NCBI RefSeq assembly: GCF_026151205.1
Contig: NC_087072.1
Span: 22,038,103-22,102,102, forward strand
DNA from: Bolinopsis microptera
Taxonomy: Eukaryota > Ctenophora > Tentaculata > Lobata > Bolinopsidae
Direction: 5' to 3'
Length of the DNA: 64,000 bases
Part shown: positions 1-8,321 of the stretch, piece after piece
How the letters are laid out: each line of letters starts with the position of its first letter
Numbering within the stretch: the first letter of the stretch is position 1
Notes under the pieces: model-generated
Database searches by the model: none
Seen by the model: the letters and a program-made list of their open reading frames with translations, nothing else
What the model was told of the DNA's origin: nothing
Made by a program: the position numbers and the translations under genes

Positions 1-1530
1 AGTTCGTCTCAAGTGACCTTCGTATTTCTGGACAACATTCACCAAGTCATTGTCACTTCCATAACTGGAGATGACTCTGATTGGTATGGCTGATAGCGGG
101 GATTGTTCATTAGGCTCGACCGTACTCTTCCTGACTAACACTCTTTCCATGCCAAGGACTTTGTTAGCTATGTTGTCAGCCATTTTACTAGGGTATCCTG
201 ATTCATGAAACGCCCGTTTGAGAATGTTAAGCTGGGTCTCTAATCTCTCCTTTGAATTGATTATCCTCCTGAGGCGTAAACACTGGGAGTATACAATTCC
301 TGAGAATATGTGATTGGGGTGACTACTGCTGAAATGTAGGTAGGACCTGGAGTCTGTTTCTTTTACGTATACTTATAGATCAGTTTGAAGCTCTCCTTGA
401 TGGTCGAAAGTAAACTGTACATCTAGAAAACTGACATATTCAGCTGTATTTTCTGCTTGGAATTCATCTATTTCAAGGCCATCGGGAGCGATGTTTTCGT
501 TGACCTTCTTTATCCATGCTGAAAACTGTCTGGTAGTACCTGTAAACTGACCTGCTCCGTCGTCAATGTATCTCTTAACAGATGCTACTTGGTCCATTAG
601 TGTGGGGTTTGAGTAGATAACAGCGATGTTTGCCAGTTGAACACATAGAGAACCTCCAGTAGGTACACCGTGTATTTGTTTGTACCAAGCATTCTCGAAA
701 AAACCTATAGATGATTTTAGGCTGTGGTTCACCAAGTAAATTAGCCAAGCTTTGAAGTTCATAGACCAGTCGGGTCTTAATTGGTCCATGGCAAATTCAA
801 GAGCTACGATGACAAGGGAGGGGCTGAGTGAGTCGTAAAGGCCCTTGAAGTCAAAAGTAAACGGTTTATATGTTTTCTTTTCAACTTGGGGTTTATTAGA
901 GTTGATTTCGTCGAGCCAAATTAATGCATCTGTTGTGTCTGTAAGGAGGTCTTGGCAGAAGTCTTTTTCCAGGGGTCTTAAGTATTTCGTGGCTACAAAC
1001 ACATCACTCTTTTTACTGATACCTTCTTGAAGTGCTGTAATAAGTCTCACTGGCGGTTCAACTCCTGGGATAAGTTGGTCTTTCCTCAGTTTGTGGACTT
1101 TCAAGGAGGGGTAAAAGTAGCTCTTTCCCGGTTTATGGTGGGGAGCTGTACTTGGCCTGTTGGTCGGGCCTGTGCCTGCCTTATTTGTGTTGTCTGAAAT
1201 ACCCATCACAGACTTTGCTTCTTCAGGTGTAATGAAGCCTCTTGTCTTACCTTCGACCCAAGTGTCAAAAAGTTCACCGTGGAGGGTATGGAGTGGGTCG
1301 GAATTATCCCTTATTTGATCAGTCACATAAGCTTTTGACGGTGGGTGGTTGATAGAACTTGTGTGTGATTCTCCCTTTTTCCGATGATACCGACTTTTGT
1401 GTGAGGACAGACTTTGCTTGTTTGCGAATTGTTTATCGCAGAGAGGACAAAACACCGACATCTCTGATTGAAATGAATTTCCAACCTTGTTCTCTTTATA
1501 TACTTGGTGACTGCTCAGCAATTTACTCAA
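1..1530 (-). pseudogene. Penelope-like retroelement reverse transcriptase, interrupted and open at the window edge
   Basis: The first reading frame (1530 to 373, 385 codons) begins with a C2H2-type finger (Cys28, Cys31, His44, His49). A reverse transcriptase core follows. It has a lead-in around residues 138-205 (a KVHK motif, then a conserved DTT near 198) of the kind seen in Penelope-like elements, motif A near residue 227 (FTFDFKGLYDSL), motif B at 288-301 (GVPTGGS...), motif C YIDD at 321-324, and FLDVQF at 368-373. A TAA stop at 373-375 ends the frame, but the same frame stays open from 372 to 1 with residues typical of the next stretch of such RTs (YVKETDS, then an SSSHPNHIFSGIVYSQ-like block). 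The stop looks like a 6-bp insertion in an otherwise intact frame. Any GIY-YIG endonuclease would lie left of the window. This is a selfish element, probably dead in this copy. Assignment to Penelope-like is by motif order; the exact lineage is uncertain. Confidence 0.65.
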
Positions 1531-1736
1531 ACATCGCTCAATTTTGCTTGAATGTTGTTTTGATATTGTTCAGTCTTGTTGCATCGTCACCAGTTCTAGA
1601 CCCTGGAATGTTTTGCGTGATGTTTTATGAAAATTAGCACTGTTACAAAATGATCATCATATAATTCAAAAGGGAAAACGGATTCGGTTGAATAAACTGA
1701 AAACTGTAACTGGGATTTGCTTCAATCTGTAATTAC

Positions 1737-1853
1737 CTGGTGTGGCATGCATCTCGTGAAGGTGGATATCATAGTTCTCCCTAGCCAGAGTCTCAAACGT
1801 AGAGCTCCTAGCTGTGAGTTCCACTACATGGTTTATGTCCGTAAGGAGTAATA
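1737..1853 (-). CDS. Candidate internal exon of an unidentified gene
   Basis: On the minus strand a 117-nt open block lies between ...ACGATACAG and CCAG|GTAATT. It reads 38 codons with phase 1 at both ends, including TFETLARENYDIHLHEMHAT. Symmetric phase-1 exons are common in modular animal genes. I do not recognise the protein. Neighbouring exons, if real, would lie left of the window or be hidden behind the Penelope-like insertion. It could be a chance frame. Confidence 0.3.
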
Positions 1854-1859
1854 CTGTAT

Positions 1860-2700
1860 CGTGAAAGGATTAACGGTCACGTGATTGGATCACTATCTGT
1901 TATTGACCCCTGTAAATTTAGTTGCAATATTTGACAGTCCTATAATTACTCAATTTTAAATCTTACAATATGATGGAAGCGTAAAATTAATGCTTCCGGA
2001 ATTAGCAAAATGAAGAAAAACAAGATGTTGTTGGAATACGTAGAATACTCAACAATTGAAAATTTTATATACATGTTTCAACCGCGCTACTCTTCCAGTT
2101 TAACATTATGACTGACTCACCTGACAAACTAACGTTTTGTTGCAAGTCCCAGAATTGAAAAATTGGCACCTTTTCAGTCACTTCTCTTCGAAATAACAAC
2201 AAATAATCATATTTACAAAATTGGTAAACGAATTTCAAGTAAATCAGGCGTAATACGGGGGAGCAGGTTTGACAATATTCAACATATCACGGTCTCATGA
2301 TACATTTATGAAATCCTCTCTTCAAACAATTGTCGCACCTCAAAATAATAATGCAGCGTCAATTGTTGCTACTAGTTCTGTGTGTCCGGAGCTTGAGTTC
2401 AAGTTGAAAATTAAAAACGGACTTGTGAAATACTATGTAGCATTACTAGACATCAAGTGTAAACAAAAATTGGTCAAGATCTCGCCGTGTCGTAGATTGC
2501 TGTTTCAAAGATAACACATATGAAATTATGATAAACATAATAATTCCGGGAGTGATCACGCGGAGATCGGGAGGGTAAGTTGAAATATGATAGTGTAGAT
2601 TTTGATATAGCAAGTACTTGCTGCAAATTGTGGGACCTATTGCTCTGGGAGGGTCGGGTTCACACCGAGGGATTTATTGCAATAAAAGTCCTCGTGCTCT
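1860..2700. other. Intergenic stretch without recognisable feature
   Basis: AT-rich sequence with short open frames only. No splice-bounded exon, RNA gene or repeat family was recognised. Confidence 0.4.
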
Positions 2701-2984
2701 AAGAAAGATCACACCGGACTTGCGGATCTTAGGAACAAGGGCCCGGGACAGTTTTGTGTGCCCCGTGAACAGAATATTCGCTACAAAATAAAAATATACT
2801 TACATCTGAGATGTCTTGTTCCAGTCCGAGAGTAAGGTGTGAAACTAAACAATCGAACTCAACAACAAATGAACGATCTCTCGAGGGTCCCCGGAGCCCG
2901 TTACGAGGATATTTCACACCTGGCTCACAGAGAGCCCGTTCCGGGGGAGTGCCCGTTGCTGTGGTGATTGTTGTTGCGATTATT

Positions 2985-3140
2985 TGCCCCTGGTTCCCGG
3001 GGCAGCTCCCCAGCTCCCCGGGGCAGTTCCCAAGCTCCCCGGGGCAGTTCCCAAGCTCCCCGGGGCAGTTCCCCAGCTCCCCGGGGCCGCTCCCGGGGGC
3101 AGCTCAGCCCGGGGAGGCCCCGGGGGCAGTTCACACCTAG
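2985..3140. repeat. GC-rich 20-bp minisatellite
   Basis: The unit is about CCCCGGGGCAGTTCCCAAGCT, repeated some five to six times with drift. It is an abrupt GC island in AT-rich DNA. Overlapping Pro/Gly/Ser-rich frames here are by-products of the repeat. The flank at 2700-2900 is also GC-richer than average and has no recognisable gene. Confidence 0.85.
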
Positions 3141-3249
3141 GTGTCCGCCGGTCAGGTGTATGTATATTTACTACTACGTGACTTTTTCAACCCGTTCTCT
3201 AGCTGGTCCTGAACGACTACTCGAAACCTTAACCCTTTTATAATCTGAT

Positions 3250-3269
3250 CCCAACCCTAACCCTAACCC
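3250..3269. repeat. Short interstitial telomere-like repeat (CCCTAA)n
   Basis: Two to three perfect CCCTAA units sit inside a longer degenerate CCTAACC-rich stretch (about 3228-3310). This matches the metazoan TTAGGG telomere unit on the other strand, but it is far too short to be a chromosome end and genes continue on both sides. Confidence 0.6.
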
Positions 3270-3791
3270 AATCCTTAACAAAAGCATATGCTGAAACTCT
3301 AACCCTAATAACGAGAAATTAGACTAACTTCCTTATAATACGGTCATATCTATTACGTGATCGAGACAGTTTTTCGCCAATATCTCGTCAGGGGAGCATT
3401 TTAACCATATATGTCATGAGGGGTGATTCGGAATCAGCGTCCGAAAATACATCTATTGAAGTTGGATTCAACTGTCGGGGGCCCCTAAAGAACAATATCG
3501 AAGATCGACTGTAGAGTGATTTAGCACGCTCGACTGTTTCTCAAAAGTATGTTGTTTCTGATTTTTCAAACATTGGCTGTAAAGCATTGCTCAAAACGTG
3601 AACCCACTGTTAATTATTAAACAATGGGTATGTTAATGTATTATACTATTATACGCTATTAGTATTTATATTGGCTATATAATATACATTTTCTATACAA
3701 TATAATTATATATATTATCTCTACTATAAGTATAATTCAAAGAATTATTTATGTCTGTCTGTAGAATGTAAAAGTTAATACTGAAATGCAG

Positions 3792-3899
3792 GACCAGGGT
3801 AGTTTGATAAAAAAGGTTTCCATAAAGCTAGAAATCACTGATGCTATGAGCATGGACTATTTCATGCACGAAAACCCATTCGATGAAGATGATATGTAA
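3792..3899 (+). CDS. Candidate terminal exon of an unidentified plus-strand gene
   Basis: An acceptor (...ACTGAAATGCAG) precedes 36 in-frame codons ending in TAA at 3897-3899. The tail is acidic (MDYFMHENPFDEDDM). AATAAA occurs about 55 nt downstream (near 3955) and again near 4146, as expected for a 3' end. I found no convincing upstream exon in 1-3790 and do not recognise the protein. The Tyr/Phe/Asp-rich C-terminus and the polyadenylation hexamer favour a real gene end over chance. Confidence 0.4.
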   Translation, partial: DQGSLIKKVSIKLEITDAMSMDYFMHENPFDEDDM

Positions 3900-4767
3900 T
3901 ATTGGTCGGCACAAATGTAATTATGGTTTTACCACCGTGTTTTGGTTCAGCCGAAATAAATTTTACTTTGATGTTTACATAATGTTTCTCACTCCAGCTG
4001 CAGTCTTGTAGTGTTAAGTTTCATGAATATTTTTCTAGCTCTCTAGAGAGACACTGATCATGTACACATATTTTAACATTTTTACTGCTTAACGACTGCT
4101 TTTCTTACTTACTGTATATAAAATGGATTTTAAAATCATTTGCTGAAATAAAAACGTTTTTAAAAATGAAAAACATTCGGATTTTTGATGGTTTTGAATG
4201 CCTTCTAGCGTTCATATTAATGTCCGTTCATAATTATGTCCGTTCATTTAATGTCCGTCCAAACAAGGTCCGATAAGGTATAAGAGACGGAGCAGATTTG
4301 ATTAAGCAGTGATTACAAAAGTAAATGAAAATGTATCTGCACAATGGCTGAATAGAAAAATGAAATGTTAAAAGTTTATGATAAACTCTTTACTTTACAC
4401 CAATTTCACAAGCTGAAAATAAAACAAAACTACTCTTCTTGAAGGCTGAAGCTAATATTAATAAAACTGTATCAGCATCTTTCTGTTAGTCCAGTCATTT
4501 AAACACATCATTGGCATACAACCTAAAGATTTCCAAATTCTCTAGAAACTTTGCTAATGGGTTAACATATCGAAACATTTCGATAAGTTAAACCACTAGA
4601 AAGGTTTGTCAAAGTTTCCGGAAAAAATGAAGATTTGCAGGTATATGTGCATAAATGAAGGGCCATATAATATTATGTACGATGAGGCTTCAACTCTGTA
4701 ATTTTATCTACATGCGAACCAAAATAGCAACCAAGATCCAATCCTCTCCAACACTATGTTTCCATTG

Positions 4768-6397
4768 TCAATTATCTTCGTGATCCTTTTCGTAAGTGTC
4801 CTTGTTGGTATACCCTACTACATAACCATCATCTTCAATGACGTCCTCCCTTCCCTCCAGACCTTTACCTTTTCCGTCCGTTCCGAATCTTTCCTTGTGG
4901 CTTCCTGGATGTAGGCGGCGTTAGTGACAATTTGTATAAAAAATATGTTAAAAATTGTTTCATATCTTCAAATTGAAAATGGCTCCTCAGAGAATAATTT
5001 TACGATTGTAATTTTAGTGGACTTGCCGAACTCGAACTTAGCATGATCTTGTCAAAAACTAACTAACCAATCAGAACACAGAAAACTAACCTGTATATTT
5101 GCTGGTATCAGTTAGACGATCTGTTCCTCCCTTCTTGCTGACCTTCTGCAAAAGAAACATCGTTAAAAACTAAAGTCATTATTGTGGTTGACACACGCTG
5201 TATACCTATTTTCGCGCGGAAACCGCGCCTTATCTAAGAAAAGATTTAACGGCCAGGTAGCGTAGTTGATTAGAACGCCAGCTTTGCAATCGTGAGGTTG
5301 CGAGTTCGAATCCCACTGTCTGCCTGGTCGTGGGGTGAGCGTCGTTGACGTTCAGCTAAGGATCCTGAGTGGTCTATGCAGCCCCCGGTCTACTCAGCCG
5401 AATACTCGAGAAATCAGGTGTGAGGGTTAAATGAGGAGCTGCACATTGCAGCAAAGTCTCGGGCGAAGAAAGTATGGTACACACTACCTTTACTGTCGGT
5501 GGCCAAAATAAATCCTTCAGCTTCCTGTAAGTGTAATTGGCTGGTTGTACTTGTGTAACAATGTTGCTGTTGGAATACTCCGAAGTAAAATTAGTGTCTC
5601 GATTAAAAAAAAGAGGTATACAACGTGTAGCAAGATTGTGGCCGGGGGCAAAACAAATTCGATACATTCGCAGTTTTCCTTGTATATGTAATTGTGTCCA
5701 AGTACGTTCAGCTGACAAAAATTCTCGAAAGTCTTAGCGTATTAATATAAATAATAGATTCAATTATGACTGCGCTAAGGTACTCATAATTCTACATTGT
5801 TAATTAATCTGACCAGATTGCATTATATAAGAATATATAAGACTAATTCCAAACTTTAACTAGCAGATCGTCAAAAGAGAAACTAAGGTATAGTTACTAG
5901 ACTAGAAATTAGACTAACCGTTGTTCCTTTAGTCTTTGGTCCCTTTCCAGCGATAAGAGTCCTGATAGCTCCCTTCTTCTCATCTAGTGTTTCCTTTTTA
6001 GGAAACCTTTTTACGCACAGCTCGTCCAGTATCAAGTTAAACTCTTTCAGGGTTATCGTTCTACCTCCTTTCCTGAGATGTAGTTATTTTAAATCGCTAC
6101 CAGCAAAGGAATTGAGATGAACGAGTGTCATATTTTATTGTGTTAACATTAACTCGTACGAGGTTTATATGTAAAATCTCCGCGCGATACTATATGAGCT
6201 AAATTGACAAGCGCGATAAAAAATTAGTTCTCTTACGGTTTATATTTGGAGAAGATGATGTCGACATCTGTAGAAGTGACAAGTTTTCCCATAATCCCGG
6301 AGTCTTTACACAGCTTGCTGAATTTCTTGTTATCTAATTCCTTTCCGGTTGACTTAGAGTCTCCAAACTTTGAAAAGTTCGCAAATGTTTCCTCCAT
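4768..6397 (-). CDS. TPPP: Tubulin polymerization-promoting protein (p25-alpha family), copy A
   Basis: Four coding exons on the minus strand: 6237-6397, 5919-6072, 5091-5145 and 4768-4904. All junctions are GT..AG, phases agree, and the product is 168 residues, close to the short TPPP3-like form. Exon 1 starts MEETFANFSKFGD and contains SKLCKDSGIMGK...TSTDVDIIFSKYK, the p25-alpha core. Exon 2 continues GGRTITLKEFNLILDEL; exon 3 carries TDRLTDTSKYTG; exon 4 carries GSHKERFGTDGKGKGLEGR and ends DHEDN. The family binds and bundles microtubules and, in many animals, marks cilia, sperm or neural cells; this role is inferred from family. The start is the only ATG ahead of the conserved core in that frame with a short leader. 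The exon 2-3 intron carries a mobile insert absent from the neighbouring paralogue. Confidence 0.93.
5188..5634 (+). mobile_element. Insert with inverted termini enclosing a tRNA-derived SINE (copy A only)
   Basis: The insert is flanked by direct repeats ATTGTGG (5181-5187 and 5635-5641). The paralogous intron of copy B has a single ATTGTGG near 8740, which gives the empty site. The outer ends are imperfect inverted repeats (ACACGCTGTATACC against ACACGTTGTATACC). Inside is a SINE: a tRNA-like head at about 5250-5325 with A-box-like TAGCGTAGTTGATTAGAACG and B box GAGTTCGAATCC, then a body containing CTCAGCCGAAT and AGCTGCACATTGCAG, and an A-rich tail ending near 5612. Confidence 0.75.
5250..5612 (+). 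mobile_element. tRNA-derived SINE, plus strand
   Basis: The head has internal RNA polymerase III A and B boxes but does not fold as a clean tRNA, so it is not called a tRNA gene. The body shares a central block with the minus-strand SINE at about 15900-16217 (GCTAAGGAT, CTCAGCCGAAT, TGAGGGT/TTAAATGAG, AGCTGC.CATTGCAG, CTCGGG), although their heads derive from different tRNAs. It ends in A8. Confidence 0.75.
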
Positions 6398-6399
6398 TT

Positions 6400-7590
6400 T
6401 CTGGTGACCGGACTAGAAGTTTCTATAAATGTTATAAATATCATGTTTCCGATCATGTTATGTTTGCTAAATACTTACATTTTATGAAATTTTCGAATTT
6501 TATTTTCATCACCACGGTGTGCATATTTAAATTTAATATTGGCATTTGTGAAATTTTATGGATATAAACAACTAAGACAAAAAATTGGCATAAACAACTT
6601 AACAAAGCGTTAAAAACTCAGCAAATGATATTCAGAACTAATCTATACTTATAGCATATGATATTTTTCACAACTATAGGCATAGCATATGATATTTTTC
6701 CATTTTCAATATATTAGACAAAGTTAACGCCTAGCCTATATCTTACGTGAGCAGATGATCTTAGATGCGAATAAGTGATTTAATATAGACGATCGAGATG
6801 AACGAAGCAAATTATATTAATAAGATGCGACTGAAAATTTGGAACGACGAACAAAATGAACGTCATTCTCATGAGTGGACCGTAAAAAATTTCAAGCATA
6901 ACATATATGCGTTTGAGTTTTAAAATTCTTATGTACTTAAAAATCTTAATAAAAGCGTCGTGCACGCGATCAAATCTGGAGCATAATTACTATTCAATAT
7001 CGAGTACAATAACCATTTTTAATTATATTCAATGGACCAAAACTTTATTTGTAAATTCCATGAGTTTCTTTGTTCAAAATTCACACCCTTAATTAAACTA
7101 TATTTGGCCACAATAGCTTGGTAACCATGAAAACATTTTCATATTCCTTACGATGTAACGAATAACTTGTAAGTTATTATACATATCTATATATACTATT
7201 AGTGCATACTATTTCATCAATGTTAGTGCATAATACTATTATATGAAAGCGATTCACGCCCTATTAAAGTTAAATCTTTTTTAATAGAAATGAAACCAAA
7301 TAAATCCTATGCCGAACGTTGCTATACATTAATAAGTATCGACAGAAATTCTATTCACTATGAAATTGTAAATTGTATAATTTATTGGTGACAATTCGAA
7401 ATGACAAAAAATTATTTAATGAAAATTTATAAATTGATAATCTGCAGAAAATATAAATGTTACAGACACTACGATACTGAATGGTAAGGATGGTGGCTCG
7501 CTGTGTCTAACAGAAGTGTTGGCATAAGAAATGTTGGGCTTGGAAATTTTATATCTAAACTTTTAAAAGGCATTTTGGGTCAAATAATAA
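6400..7590. other. Upstream flank of TPPP copy A
   Basis: AT-rich sequence that is largely repeated upstream of copy B (11330-11890), so it is part of the segmental duplication. It may contain the promoter, but no distinct element was recognised. Open frames here are short and not conserved between the copies. Confidence 0.45.
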
Positions 7591-8321
7591 CTATGAGAGA
7601 CGGAACAGATTTAATCAAGCAGTAATTATAAAAGTAAGTGAAAGCATATCTACACAATAATTAAATCGAAAAATAAAATGTTAAAAGTTCATGTTTAACT
7701 CTTTACTTTATGCCATACTTTCACAAGCTGGAAATAGAATAAAACTACTCTTCTCAAAGCTAATATTAACAAAACTATATCCGTACCTTTCTGTTAGTCC
7801 AGTCATTTAAACACATCAAATTGGCCTGAACATTTTCAGATTCTCTTAAAACTTTTCTAATGGGTTAACTTATCGAAACACGCTCGGAGACAAACAAGTT
7901 ATCATGGGAATAACCACGCCCATATTGGCCCAACGATACAACTGCCTTTTTGCGTCTGAAAGTTGTAGAGACTTCGGAATCAGCTTAATATGCTTGTTTA
8001 TATAACACAAGTTACTGACAAACATATTACCTTAACCCTTTACTTTTCATAACAAACGAGACAAAAATGGCAAAATGTTCTCCGAACGTGTTTCGATAAG
8101 TTAATAAGGAAGGCCTGTGCAAAGTTTCCGGAATTAATGAAGATTTTGCACCAAAACTAAAAGAGCGACCAAAATCCAATTTAACGGGTGATACTCGTAA
8201 AATATTTGTTTCAAATATTGTTTCAAGACCGTCGACGAATCCAACTCGGCGCGCGTCTTGGTAGGTTATAAACTTAAAAAGATCCAATCCTCTCCAAGAT
8301 TTTATTCCATTGTCAATTATC

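Noticed and set aside
2811-3243. Pro/Ser/Gly-rich frames on both strands
   Set aside because: Produced by the 20-bp GC-rich minisatellite; open in several frames at once.
3228-3310. Chromosome end
   Set aside because: Only a few CCCTAA units, degenerate neighbours, and genes on both sides.
5252-5325. Functional tRNA gene
   Set aside because: A and B boxes are present but the stems do not pair cleanly and a SINE body with A tail follows directly.
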